Assembly (NCBI GenBank): GCA_049671305.1
Contig: JBATUR010000105.1
Coordinates: 62,001 to 126,000 of the forward strand
Length of the DNA: 64,000 nucleotides
Source of the DNA: CADCTM01 sp049671305
GTDB lineage: Bacteria > Cyanobacteriota > Cyanobacteriia > Cyanobacteriales > Coleofasciculaceae
Direction of reading: 5' to 3'
The notes beneath the pieces are model-generated. The model was not told where the DNA came from, ran no database searches, and worked only from the letters and a program-made list of their open reading frames with translations. This document shows, one piece after another, positions 17,042 to 26,707 of the stretch (within the stretch, counting starts at the first letter, position 1; each line of letters starts with the position of its first letter). Both the position numbers and the translations under genes were made by a program.

Positions 17042-17413
17042 ACTCTTATTTCTATTACTTAATATCTCAGTTTTAGCATTTTAATTACGTCCCATAAGTG
17101 AGGAATTAAAGCCATCCTGGATGAGTTACGATCGCCAAGCGCTGAGGCTTAGAGCAGATCGCATTTTGAGCCAATATATGATGATCGTTTAGTTAAAATG
17201 ATTTTGTTTCGGATCTCAAGCACGAGGCAAGCTAACTTTGATTATGCTATTTTAGCAGTTCTCAAAGAGCAAGTCAATCTAGGCAAGAGATTGAAAGAAT
17301 CAGTCATATTTCAACCAATTTGTCTCTACAAAATAATGAAATGATCAGCCGCCTGTTTAATATGTAATGCACTAGATACAATTAGGATAAAGACTCAATG
17401 AGAGCACAATATT
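17042..17413. other. Intergenic region without a recognised gene
   Basis: About 370 bp with broken short frames only. A possible -10 (TACAAT near 17378) precedes the Uma2 gene at 17414. Confidence 0.35.
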
Positions 17414-18106
17414 ATGGTACAACAACTACCAACCATCATCTACCCAGACAGCGACGGTCAACCAATGTCAGACAATACCAGACAGTTTGAGTTAATCGTC
17501 CTCATCAAAAAGAACTTAGATCTATTATTCTCTAATGACTCTAATGTATTTGTCGCCGGTGATTTACTTTGGTATCCCGTCGAAGGAGATAACAAACTTC
17601 GTCAAGCACCTGACGTAATGGTTGCCTTTGGTAGACCAAAAGGAGATAGAGGTTCCTACAAACAATGGGAAGAAAATAACATTCCGCCACAAGTTGTATT
17701 TGAAATATTATCTCCTGGAAATCGCCTCAAAGCACTAAGTAAAATCAAATTCTACGAACGCTATGGTGTAGAAGAATATTATATTTATGACCCAGATAAA
17801 TTGGAGTTAGTAGGTTTGCTGCGCTCAAGAAATGAATTAGATGTAATTGAGGAAATGAATGGTTGGGTTAGTCCACGTTTAGGAATAAAATTTCAGATAA
17901 CATCTGACAATTTAGAAATTTTCTCACCTTCAGGAGAGCGATTTTTAACCTATGTTGAACTGGCTCAATTAATGGAACAGGAACGCCAACGCGCTGATGA
18001 GGAACGTCAACGCGCCGATGAAGCACTAAGCCAGTTGGAACAAGAAAGACAGCGCTATCAAGCCTTAGAAGCACTACTACGAGAACGAGGAATTAACTTA
18101 GAGTGA
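17414..18106 (+). CDS. Uma2-family (DUF820) endonuclease-like protein
   Basis: A 230-residue protein of the Uma2 family, restriction-endonuclease-fold proteins that are greatly expanded in cyanobacteria. The core is present: APDVMVAFG, VFEILSPGNR, and YGVEEYYIYDP with the PD-(D/E)XK-type acidic residues. The C-terminus (about 190-230) is a charged coiled coil built from a repeated RQRADEE unit. Biological role is unknown. Confidence 0.85.
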   Translation: MVQQLPTIIYPDSDGQPMSDNTRQFELIVLIKKNLDLLFSNDSNVFVAGDLLWYPVEGDNKLRQAPDVMVAFGRPKGDRGSYKQWEENNIPPQVVFEILSPGNRLKALSKIKFYERYGVEEYYIYDPDKLELVGLLRSRNELDVIEEMNGWVSPRLGIKFQITSDNLEIFSPSGERFLTYVELAQLMEQERQRADEERQRADEALSQLEQERQRYQALEALLRERGINLE

Positions 18107-18113
18107 AATATGA

Positions 18114-18136
18114 GGGCGCACAGCCGCCGTGCGCCC
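18114..18136. repeat. GC-rich perfect palindrome between a Uma2 gene and metH
   Basis: GGGCGCAC and GTGCGCCC flank a 7-nt centre, placed between the convergent ends of the Uma2 gene and metH. It may act as a bidirectional termination hairpin, or be a dispersed repeat like that at 52408. Confidence 0.5.
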
Positions 18137-18147
18137 CTACCTCAAGC

Positions 18148-21100
18148 TTAAGCGCTGAAATATCTCGCTACTGGGTGATAGGAAATAATCGCCGTTGTGG
18201 ACTGTTCAGGATACAACTGTTCGCTTTCATCCATATACAGATTAATGGCATCACTTCCTAACAACTCCAACTGCTTATATTGGTCTTGCATATTCGGACA
18301 AGCAGGATATCCAAAACTATACCGAGAACCGCGATATCGTTGCGCCAAAATATCCCGAATATTATCCGGTTCCTCACTTCCAAAACCCAACTCCTGACGA
18401 ATTCGTGCATGAGTCCACTCCGCCACAGCTTCCGCCATTTGCACCGCTAATCCGTGGAAATATAGATAATCGGTGTATTGATTTGCATCAAAAAGTGACT
18501 TGGCAAATTCCGTTGCCACTTCCCCCACCGTAACCGCTTGTATCGGAAAAACATCAATAATTCCTGACTGTTTCGGGACATAAAAATCAGCAATACAAAG
18601 ACGACGCCCCGAACCCTGACGCGGAAATTCAAATGTTGCCGCAATGGCTTTTTCTTCCTCATTTAATAAGGAAGGAGTATCCGGATGGTAAACATATAAT
18701 GAATTACCCTCAGATTGACAAGGAAAATAGCCATAAACCACCTGCGGCTGCAATAAACTTTCTTCAACAATTCGCTTTTTCCACGTTTCTAGTATGGGGT
18801 AAACCTTACCCTGCAAAAACTCCTCATATTCTTCTCGCGATTGTCCTTGAGGCTTACGAAATTGCCATTGCCCAGCAATTAAAGCCTGCAAATCCAAATA
18901 GGCAAAAACCTCATTTAAAGGAATATCATTTGGTTGCAATATTTTCTTTCCCCAAAAAGGAGGAGTCGGGCGCTCAATATCTATTGCAATATCATCAGAA
19001 TGCCTGGTATCAATCTCTAAAGGTTTAACATTACTCTTGTCCTCACTCCCTGCGGGAGAGGGTATGGGGGAGAGAGTTTCTTTATCTTCTAATACCTGTT
19101 CATTTGCTTCTACTTCATTCAAAAATCCCTGCAAATTATCCCATTCATTCGCCTTTTTAGCGGGCATTAACTTATCCATGAAATGCAAATCAGAAAAGGC
19201 ATCTTTTCCGTAGACAACCTTACCTTTGTAAGCATTTTGACAATCTCCATAAACAAACTTTGGTGTCAGCGCCGCACCGCCTAAAATTACAGGTACAGTT
19301 ATGCCCCGCTCATTAAACTTCTCCAAGTTGTCTTTCATAAATGCTGTAGATTTAACTAACAGCCCACTCATGGCAATACAGTCAACTTGATGCTGTTCAT
19401 AAGCATCAATAATGCTATCTACTGATTGCTTAATACCTAGGTTAATTACCTTGTAGCCGTTATTAGAAAGAATGATATCAACCAGGTTCTTTCCAATGTC
19501 ATGAACATCTCCTTTTACTGTGGCAATCAGAAACGTACCTTTTGCATTATTAGCACCCTCTGATTTCTCCATATATGGCTCTAAATATGCCACTGCTGCC
19601 TTCATAGTTTCCGCTGATTGCAATACAAATGGAAGCTGCATTTGCCCAGAACCAAAAAGTTCTCCGACAACTTTCATGCCATCTAATAAAAAGACATTAA
19701 TTATCTCTAAAGGAGGATGTGTTTCTAATGCGAGGGCAAGTTGTTCTTCTAAACCAATCCTTTCACCGTCAATGATGTGGCGCTTGAGGCGTTCTTCAAC
19801 GGGTAATGTGCTATCTTGAGAGCGATCGCGTTTTGTGGTTTTTCCAGCAAATAATGTTGTAAGTTCCGCCAACGGATCATAAGTACAAATATCCCCATCA
19901 AATTGCCTCTCATCAAATATCAACTTGCGGCAGACTTCTTGATGTTCTGGCTCAATTTTTGCTAAAGGTAAAATCTTATTAGCACTAACAATTGCTGCAT
20001 CCATTCCTGCTTCTGTAGCATAGTGCAGAAACATCGAATTCAGCACAATTCGCGACGCCGGATTTAAGCCAAAGGAAACATTAGAAACGCCTAAAATAAC
20101 ATGACATCCTGGCAAGTTTTCTCGAATTCTACGAATCGATTCAATTGTCGCTTTGCCATTTGCCCTATCTTCTTCAATACCCGTAGAAATTGGTAAAGCC
20201 AGAGTATCAAAAAAGATTTCATGAGCAGGAATACCATATTCTACTGCTTGGCGATAAGCGCGTTGTGCTATTTCAAACTTCTTATCCGCAGTCCGCGCCA
20301 TGCCATCTTCATCAATTGTACCAATAACAACACCAGCACCGTACTTCTTTGCCAATTCTAATACTTTGAAAAAACGCTCTTCTCCATCTTCATAATTAGT
20401 AGAATTCAGCAGACATTTTCCGCCTGCAACCTTTAAACCCGCCTCCATCTTTTCCCATTCTGTGGAGTCAAGCATCAAGGGTAAGGTAACATTTGTAACT
20501 ACGCGGGACACTAATTCATGCATATCTCGCACGCCATCACGCCCGACATAATCCACGTTGACATCTAAAACGTGTGCCCCTTCTCGTACCTGTGATTTTG
20601 CCAAAGAAACCAAGCCATCCCAGTCTTCCGAATTTAATAAATCACGGCACTTTTTGGAACCACTAGCATTTAATCGTTCACCAACAATTAAAAACGAATT
20701 ATCCTGCTCATAAGGTTGAGCTGTATAAATTGATGCCGCAGAGGGTTCATAGAGAGGATGGCGTTCTTTTGGCTTTAAAGTTAGACCAATTTCTGCTAAT
20801 TGTTGAATATGATCCGGGCGCGTACCACAACAACCACCAACTACCTGCACACCCCAATCTTCAACAAACTGGATCATTGCCATTTGTAGTTCCATTGGCG
20901 TTAGTTTATAGTGTGCATGACCACCAACATTTTCCGGTAATCCAGCGTTAGGAATACAAGAAACTACAAATGGCGAATGTTCGCACAAATATTTAATATG
21001 TTCCGCCATGCGGTCCGGTCCTGTGGCACAATTTAGACCAAGAATATCAATGGGATAACGCTCTAAAATTGTGAGGGCAGCGCCAATTTCCGAACCCAAA

Positions 21101-21711
21101 AGCATCGTGCCTTGGACTTCCATTGTCACCGAAACCATGAGTGGCAATCGTTCACCTTTTGCCTGAAAGACTTCTTCAACTGCATTCAATGCGGCTTTAA
21201 TTTGCAAGACATCTTGACAGGTTTCAATTATTAATAAATCTGCCCCACCATCGTACAATCCATTAGCTTGCTCAACGAAGGAATTTTTCATCGTGTCATA
21301 GTCGATATGACCCAATGTTGGCAACTTAGTAGTGGGTCCAATGGAACCTGCAACAAAGCGGGGTTTTTCTAATGTGGAATATTCAGCAGTTAAGCGCTTG
21401 GCAAGTTCGGCGGCTTTTTTATTTAAAATGTAAGCTTGGTCTGCTAGGTCATATTCTGCCAGTACAATCGAGGCAGCGCCAAAAGTATCCGTTTCAATGA
21501 CATCCGCCCCAGCTTCCAAAAAGCTGCGATGCACTTTTTCTACGGCGTCAGGTTTGGTTACGATTAAGTACTCGTTACAGCCCTCGTACTGCGCTCCACC
21601 GAAGTCTTCAGCGCTTAAGTCTTGTGTTTGCAGTGAGCTTCCCATTGCGCCATCAAAGACGATTACAGGGCGTTTCGGGCTGTGTAGGTGAGTCAGGAAG
21701 GGGCTGTTCAT
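18148..21711 (-). CDS. metH: Cobalamin-dependent methionine synthase
   Basis: A 1187-residue enzyme that moves a methyl group from methyltetrahydrofolate to homocysteine through B12. The homocysteine domain (about 1-320) has its zinc ligands in NCATG (C229) and GGCCGTRPD (C294, C295). A pterin-binding domain follows, with GERLNASGSKK. The B12 domain carries DVHDIGKN near residue 740, including the axial His. The C-terminal part is a reactivation domain with RYSFGYPACP. Between the B12 and activation domains lies an unusual linker containing LSPIPSPAG, encoded by a palindrome. The start overlaps no neighbour and is divergent from a Uma2 gene. Confidence 0.96.
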   Translation of the reverse strand: MNSPFLTHLHSPKRPVIVFDGAMGSSLQTQDLSAEDFGGAQYEGCNEYLIVTKPDAVEKVHRSFLEAGADVIETDTFGAASIVLAEYDLADQAYILNKKAAELAKRLTAEYSTLEKPRFVAGSIGPTTKLPTLGHIDYDTMKNSFVEQANGLYDGGADLLIIETCQDVLQIKAALNAVEEVFQAKGERLPLMVSVTMEVQGTMLLGSEIGAALTILERYPIDILGLNCATGPDRMAEHIKYLCEHSPFVVSCIPNAGLPENVGGHAHYKLTPMELQMAMIQFVEDWGVQVVGGCCGTRPDHIQQLAEIGLTLKPKERHPLYEPSAASIYTAQPYEQDNSFLIVGERLNASGSKKCRDLLNSEDWDGLVSLAKSQVREGAHVLDVNVDYVGRDGVRDMHELVSRVVTNVTLPLMLDSTEWEKMEAGLKVAGGKCLLNSTNYEDGEERFFKVLELAKKYGAGVVIGTIDEDGMARTADKKFEIAQRAYRQAVEYGIPAHEIFFDTLALPISTGIEEDRANGKATIESIRRIRENLPGCHVILGVSNVSFGLNPASRIVLNSMFLHYATEAGMDAAIVSANKILPLAKIEPEHQEVCRKLIFDERQFDGDICTYDPLAELTTLFAGKTTKRDRSQDSTLPVEERLKRHIIDGERIGLEEQLALALETHPPLEIINVFLLDGMKVVGELFGSGQMQLPFVLQSAETMKAAVAYLEPYMEKSEGANNAKGTFLIATVKGDVHDIGKNLVDIILSNNGYKVINLGIKQSVDSIIDAYEQHQVDCIAMSGLLVKSTAFMKDNLEKFNERGITVPVILGGAALTPKFVYGDCQNAYKGKVVYGKDAFSDLHFMDKLMPAKKANEWDNLQGFLNEVEANEQVLEDKETLSPIPSPAGSEDKSNVKPLEIDTRHSDDIAIDIERPTPPFWGKKILQPNDIPLNEVFAYLDLQALIAGQWQFRKPQGQSREEYEEFLQGKVYPILETWKKRIVEESLLQPQVVYGYFPCQSEGNSLYVYHPDTPSLLNEEEKAIAATFEFPRQGSGRRLCIADFYVPKQSGIIDVFPIQAVTVGEVATEFAKSLFDANQYTDYLYFHGLAVQMAEAVAEWTHARIRQELGFGSEEPDNIRDILAQRYRGSRYSFGYPACPNMQDQYKQLELLGSDAINLYMDESEQLYPEQSTTAIISYHPVARYFSA

Positions 21712-21804
21712 AGACGGCTGTCTTTAAGGGTAGTTTGCGTTAGCGTTGGATGATTAGCTTAATCTATTGTGCAAAATTTCGAGCGTTTGGGAGCGCATAA
21801 GACG

Positions 21805-22476
21805 ATGAATTTGCAAGAAATCACTACTTCTATTCTGCAACAAGAGCAAGTTATTGCAGAAGCAAGGGTTGTTTTGAAGGGCGTTAGTTGGGCAACCTTT
21901 AAGGCTTTGATGGCAGATATTGGGGATAATCGCTCTTGTAGAATTGCTTATGATCAAGGGATGTTAGAAATTATGGTTCCTTACCAAGAACATGAAGTGC
22001 CGAAAGGATTGCTAGAGAGTTTTGTTGAAGCGATTGCAGATGAGCTAGAAATTGAGGTGATGAAACTTGGTTCTCTATTGCTTGAACGTGAAGACTTAAC
22101 CGGTGCTATAGAACCTGATTCTTGTTTTTATATTCAAAATGAAGCTCTAGTTAGAAGCAAAAACATTGATTTGCAAAATGACCCGCCCCCTGATTTAGCT
22201 ATTGAGTCAGATTATACAAGTTCTTCTTTGAATAAGTTTAATATTTATGCTTCTCTTGGTGTTCCTGAGTTGTGGAGATATCGCAAACAATCACTTCAGG
22301 TTTATCAACTTGTGGAGGGAAAATATGAGTTGAGTGAGAGAAGTTTGGCGTTTCCTTTTGTGCCGATTGGGAAGATTCCAGGCTTAATTGAGCAGAGTAA
22401 AATTATTGGGCAGAGGGCGTGTGTAAGGTTGTTTCGGGCAAGGATTAGAGAGATTTTGGAAAGTAGTGAGGGGTGA
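21805..22476 (+). CDS. Uma2-family (DUF820) endonuclease-like protein
   Basis: A 223-residue Uma2 protein. WATFKALMADIGDNRSCRIAY and GMLEIMVPYQEHE are the family N-terminal motifs. PPPDLAIESDYTSSSLNKF, then YASLGVPELWRY, carry the nuclease-fold acidic residues. I start at the ATG at 21805; a GTG at 21769 adds 12 residues. It has no coiled-coil tail, unlike the copy at 17414, so the two are not recent duplicates. Confidence 0.85.
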   Translation: MNLQEITTSILQQEQVIAEARVVLKGVSWATFKALMADIGDNRSCRIAYDQGMLEIMVPYQEHEVPKGLLESFVEAIADELEIEVMKLGSLLLEREDLTGAIEPDSCFYIQNEALVRSKNIDLQNDPPPDLAIESDYTSSSLNKFNIYASLGVPELWRYRKQSLQVYQLVEGKYELSERSLAFPFVPIGKIPGLIEQSKIIGQRACVRLFRARIREILESSEG

Positions 22477-22531
22477 AAGAACTCAAAGCCATCGTATTTC
22501 ACCAGTATTCTAATACGGAGTAAGAAGACTT

Positions 22532-23314
22532 ATGACTATTTATAATTCGATTGGTCAATCATATTCAAAATTTCGCGTTCCTGATTCTAGGATTGTAGAG
22601 TCAATAGTGAATTTACTACAACTGGAACCAGAAAGCTTAGTTGCAGATATTGGTGCTGGTACCGGAAACTATAGTATAGCGATCGCAAATCGAGGCTTTT
22701 TCATCTATGCAATCGAACCTTCGTCAGTAATGACTGCACAAGCAATTGAGCATCCACAAGTTAAATGGTTTAACGGATATGCAGAAGCGATTCCCTTGCC
22801 TACCTCGTCTGTAGATGCAGTCATCAGTATTTTAGCCACTCATCATTTCTCCAATCTTGAAAAAGCCATTACAGAAATGAATCGGATTGCTAAATCAGGA
22901 GCAATTCTTTTTTTAACATTTGACTCTAGAGTTAACGAAAAACCCTGGATTGCTGATTATTTTCCATCACTTTGGAAAGAAACGTTTGATATTTTCCCGC
23001 CGTTGAATGATGTGGCAATGTTATTTCAGGCAACAACTCAAAGAACTGTTGAGATTTATCCTTTCTTGTTGCCATCTGATTTGACAGATATGTTTTTTGT
23101 CGCCGGATGGAGAAGACCAGAAATTTATTTAAATCCTGATATTCGTGCTGGCATCTCAGCTTTGGCTTTAGCTGATACTAATGTAGTTGAAAGAGGAGTG
23201 AATCTCCTAGAAGAAGATTTAAATAGCGGTCGCTGGGATGCAAAATATGGTGAAATACGGAAACTAAGAGAAATTGATGCTGGCTACCGTTTTTTGTGTG
23301 CAAAAATTGCCTAA
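22532..23314 (+). CDS. Class I SAM-dependent methyltransferase
   Basis: A 260-residue protein with the Methyltransf_11 fold. The SAM-binding motif is LVADIGAGTGNYSIAIA near residues 40-56. An acidic turn follows (YAIEPSSVMTAQA), then VDAVISILATHHF as post-motif II. The substrate cannot be inferred from the sequence. The family start MTIYNSIGQSYSKFRVPD is typical of small-molecule methyltransferases. Confidence 0.85.
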   Translation: MTIYNSIGQSYSKFRVPDSRIVESIVNLLQLEPESLVADIGAGTGNYSIAIANRGFFIYAIEPSSVMTAQAIEHPQVKWFNGYAEAIPLPTSSVDAVISILATHHFSNLEKAITEMNRIAKSGAILFLTFDSRVNEKPWIADYFPSLWKETFDIFPPLNDVAMLFQATTQRTVEIYPFLLPSDLTDMFFVAGWRRPEIYLNPDIRAGISALALADTNVVERGVNLLEEDLNSGRWDAKYGEIRKLREIDAGYRFLCAKIA

Positions 23315-23546
23315 AAAGTTGGATGGTTGGCTTGGCTAAAGCATCTGAAAGATGTCAGTTAGAGTAAAAAGAGCGATAATTTCTCCCCCTGCCCCACCTA
23401 ATATTACTCCTCATGCAAAAACCCAATCAGAATCAATCACCTATTGCATCAATACTTACTCTTCTGTAGCCAAATTTACTAAACCTATTAAGAAACTCCT
23501 ATACAAAGAGTAGTGGATAACTGATGCATAAGGCTTGCAGCAATTT

Positions 23547-26087
23547 ATGACAGCCAAAAAGAATTTGATTGTGATTGGTAACGGCATGGTAGGACATAAG
23601 TTCCTAGAGTTAATGATTGCCAAAGAAGCGACACAACAATGGAACCTAATTACCTTCTGTGAAGAACCTCGCGTTGCTTATGATCGTGTTAATCTCAGTG
23701 GTTACTTTTCTGGCAAAACAGCCGCAGATTTATCGTTAGTTGAACCAGGATTATATCAAGAAAACGGTATTCAAATTCATATTGGTGATAAAGCAGTTGC
23801 CATTAATCGTGAAGCAAAAACTGTTTCATCTGCTAATGGTTTAACTGTTAATTATGACAAAATTGTTCTAGCAACAGGTTCCTATCCTTTTGTCCCTCCA
23901 ATTAAAGGAAATGACACAACAGGAACCTTTGTCTATCGGACAATTGACGATCTAGAAGCGATGTCTGCTTATGCGAAAAATTGCCAAACTGGTGTCGTTA
24001 TTGGCGGTGGTTTATTAGGTCTAGAATGTGCTAATGCTCTCAAAAACATGGGCTTAAAAACCCATGTTGTTGAATTTGCCCCACGCCTAATGCCTGTGCA
24101 AATTGATGAGGCGGGTGGCACAATTCTTAAAAATAAAATAGAAGAACTTGGGGTTTCCGTTCATACTAGCAAAGCCACAACCGAAATTGTTAATAAAGAC
24201 GGCAAAGTTGCTAAGATGACTTTTGCTGACGGTTCAGAGTTAGAAACAGATATGATTGTCTTTTCTGCTGGAATTCGCCCCCGTGATGAAATTGCCAAAG
24301 GTTGCGGAATCGAATTAGGAGAAAGGGGTGGTATTGTTGTTAATGACTATTGCCAAACCTCAGATCCAGATATTTATGCGATCGGTGAATGTGCCCTTTA
24401 TCAAAATCGCATCTATGGTTTAGTTGCTCCTGGCTATACAATGGCAGGCGTAGCAGCCGATGTTTTAAATAACATCACAACTAGCACTTTTACAGGTGCA
24501 GATATGTCCACCAAACTCAAACTTTTGGGAGTGGATGTTGCTAGTTTTGGCGATAACTTTGCCAAGACTCCTGGTGCAAGAGAAATCGCCATTACTGACT
24601 CAGTTCAAGGCATCTATAAAAAGCTAGTTTTGAATGAAGACGGTAGCCGTTTGTTAGGCGGAATTTTAATCGGAGATGCTTCTGCTTACGGCACATTATT
24701 GCAATTTGTGCAGAATGAAATTGCTCTACCACCTCATCCCGAAGATTTGCTACTACCACCACGAGAAGGCAAATCTGCTGTTGGAATGGGAGTGGAAAGT
24801 TTACCAGATACTGCTCAAATTTGTTCTTGTAATAATGTCAGCAAAGGGCAGATTTGTACAGCGATCCAAGAAAATAGCTTTACTGATATTGGTAGCCTAA
24901 AAAAATGTACAAAAGCGGGAACAGGTTGCGGTGGTTGCGTACCATTAGTAACAGACTTGCTCAAGTATGAGATGAAGAAAGCGGGACTAGAGGTGAAGAA
25001 TGACCTCTGTGAACATTTCGCTTATTCTCGTCAAGAACTTTATCATTTAGTCCGCACTCATAACATCGAAACATTTGACGAATTAATTGTCAAACATGGT
25101 CAAGGTAAGGGTTGTGAAATTTGTAAACCTGCTGTTGCTTCCATTCTTGCTTCGACTTGGAACGAGCATATTTTACAGACATCTCATGTGGGACTTCAAG
25201 ATACTAATGATAACTTTTTAGCTAACATTCAACGAGATGGAACTTATTCAGTAATTCCACGAGTTCCAGGTGGTGAATTGACGCCAGATCAGTTAATTGT
25301 GTTGGGACAAGTTGCTAAAGATTTTGGACTTTATACCAAAATTACTGGTGGACAAAGAATTGATTTGTTAGGAGCTCGTGTCGATCAATTGCCTCATATT
25401 TGGAAGCAATTAATTGATGCTGGATTTGAATCCGGTCATGCTTATGGTAAGGCATTGCGGACTGTGAAATCTTGCGTGGGCAGTACCTGGTGTCGCTTTG
25501 GAGTGCAGGATTCTACGAGTTTGGCAATTGAAGTCGAACTGCGTTACCGGGGTTTGCGATCGCCTCACAAACTAAAATCTGCTGTCTCTGGTTGCACCCG
25601 TGAATGTGCTGAAGCCCAAAGTAAAGATTTTGGCATCATTGCTACAGAAAAAGGTTGGAATTTGTATGTGTGTGGCAATGGTGGAATGAAGCCACAACAC
25701 GCTATTTTGTTAGCAGAAGATATCGACAAGGAAACACTAATTAAATATTTAGATCGTTTCCTAATGTTCTATATTCGCACCGCTAACCGATTGGAACGCA
25801 CAGCAACTTGGTTTAACAAACTTGAAGGAGGAATTGATTACCTCAAACAGGTAATTATTCATGATTCTTTGGGAATTGCTGCTGAGTTAGAAGCGGAAAT
25901 GTCGCACCTTGTAAATACCTATCAATGTGAGTGGAAAGCAACAATTGAAGACCCAGAAAAAGTCAAGCGCTTCCGTCACTTTGTCAATTCTGACCAGCCC
26001 GATCCCAGCCTTGTTCATGTAGAAGAACGGGGACAAAAACGCCCTGCTTTTGAACATGAAAAATCGCTTGTAGGTATTTCTGAATAG
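23547..26087 (+). CDS. nirB: NAD(P)H nitrite reductase, large subunit
   Basis: An 846-residue enzyme reducing nitrite to ammonium. It has an FAD/NAD(P)H pyridine-nucleotide oxidoreductase N-terminal half (VIGNGMVGHKF; ATGSYPF; VIGGGLLGLECA). A BFD-like [2Fe-2S] domain follows with Cys in CSCNNV and GTGCGGCVP. A second Cys-bearing BFD-like segment (GKGCEICKP) comes next, then the siroheme/4Fe-4S domain with Cys in SCVGSTWCRFG and SGCTRECAEAQSKDFG. All metal-binding Cys are intact. I use the ATG at 23547; a TTG at 23535 is in frame. nirD follows. Cyanobacteria usually have a ferredoxin-type NirA instead. Confidence 0.93.
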   Translation: MTAKKNLIVIGNGMVGHKFLELMIAKEATQQWNLITFCEEPRVAYDRVNLSGYFSGKTAADLSLVEPGLYQENGIQIHIGDKAVAINREAKTVSSANGLTVNYDKIVLATGSYPFVPPIKGNDTTGTFVYRTIDDLEAMSAYAKNCQTGVVIGGGLLGLECANALKNMGLKTHVVEFAPRLMPVQIDEAGGTILKNKIEELGVSVHTSKATTEIVNKDGKVAKMTFADGSELETDMIVFSAGIRPRDEIAKGCGIELGERGGIVVNDYCQTSDPDIYAIGECALYQNRIYGLVAPGYTMAGVAADVLNNITTSTFTGADMSTKLKLLGVDVASFGDNFAKTPGAREIAITDSVQGIYKKLVLNEDGSRLLGGILIGDASAYGTLLQFVQNEIALPPHPEDLLLPPREGKSAVGMGVESLPDTAQICSCNNVSKGQICTAIQENSFTDIGSLKKCTKAGTGCGGCVPLVTDLLKYEMKKAGLEVKNDLCEHFAYSRQELYHLVRTHNIETFDELIVKHGQGKGCEICKPAVASILASTWNEHILQTSHVGLQDTNDNFLANIQRDGTYSVIPRVPGGELTPDQLIVLGQVAKDFGLYTKITGGQRIDLLGARVDQLPHIWKQLIDAGFESGHAYGKALRTVKSCVGSTWCRFGVQDSTSLAIEVELRYRGLRSPHKLKSAVSGCTRECAEAQSKDFGIIATEKGWNLYVCGNGGMKPQHAILLAEDIDKETLIKYLDRFLMFYIRTANRLERTATWFNKLEGGIDYLKQVIIHDSLGIAAELEAEMSHLVNTYQCEWKATIEDPEKVKRFRHFVNSDQPDPSLVHVEERGQKRPAFEHEKSLVGISE

Positions 26088-26205
26088 TTGCAGTCCTAAT
26101 TCCCCCCGAAATCAAGCCTGAGATGTAGTGAGAAGGTTAGGGGGGTGAAATATCGCACCACAAATCAGCAAATTAACAACGCAATAATCATTAATAGGAA
26201 GAAAC

Positions 26206-26568
26206 ATGGTTCAATCAATAATTCGTGAAACAAATGCCACTTGGGTTGATATTTGCCCCTTGGATGCGATCGCACCAAATACAGGAGTTTGTGCCTTAGT
26301 TAGAGGCGAACAAGTGGCAATTTTCCGCGTAGGAAATGAGACAAATCTATTTGCACTCAGCAATTACGACCCCTTTAGCAAGGCGTTTGTGTTATCACGA
26401 GGCATCATAGGCGATCGCAACGGTATTCCTAAAGTTGCCGCCCCAATTTATAAGCAAAATTTCAACTTAATTACTGGACAATGCCTTGATGATGAAACCG
26501 TAAGTATTCCAACTTTTCTAGTTAGGGTTATTGAAGATAGAGTGCAGGTTGCTATTACTGAAGCTTAA
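26206..26568 (+). CDS. nirD: NAD(P)H nitrite reductase, small subunit
   Basis: A 120-residue Rieske-fold protein of the NirD family. The sequence runs WVDICPLDAIAPNTGVCALV, then FALSNYDPFSKAFVLSRGIIG. As in other NirD, the Rieske Cys/His ligands are absent, so it is thought to be structural. It lies 118 bp after nirB and ends just before a strong terminator, consistent with a nirBD operon. Confidence 0.93.
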   Translation: MVQSIIRETNATWVDICPLDAIAPNTGVCALVRGEQVAIFRVGNETNLFALSNYDPFSKAFVLSRGIIGDRNGIPKVAAPIYKQNFNLITGQCLDDETVSIPTFLVRVIEDRVQVAITEA

Positions 26569-26587
26569 ACATAAATAGTTGTTTTAA

Positions 26588-26619
26588 AAACCCGTTACCT
26601 TTGAAGTAACGGGTTTTTT
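26588..26619. terminator. Bidirectional intrinsic terminator between nirD and the DAHP synthase gene
   Basis: An 11-bp perfect stem (AAACCCGTTAC / GTAACGGGTTT) with a 7-nt loop has a U-run on both strands. It lies 20 bp after nirD and can serve both convergent units. Confidence 0.85.
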
Positions 26620-26707
26620 AATTACTACTTAAGCGAGTAGATCAAGATAATTAAAAACTCCAAGATCTTCCGCACAAAGCTACTATCCTGATTTACTAAA
26701 TATCAGT

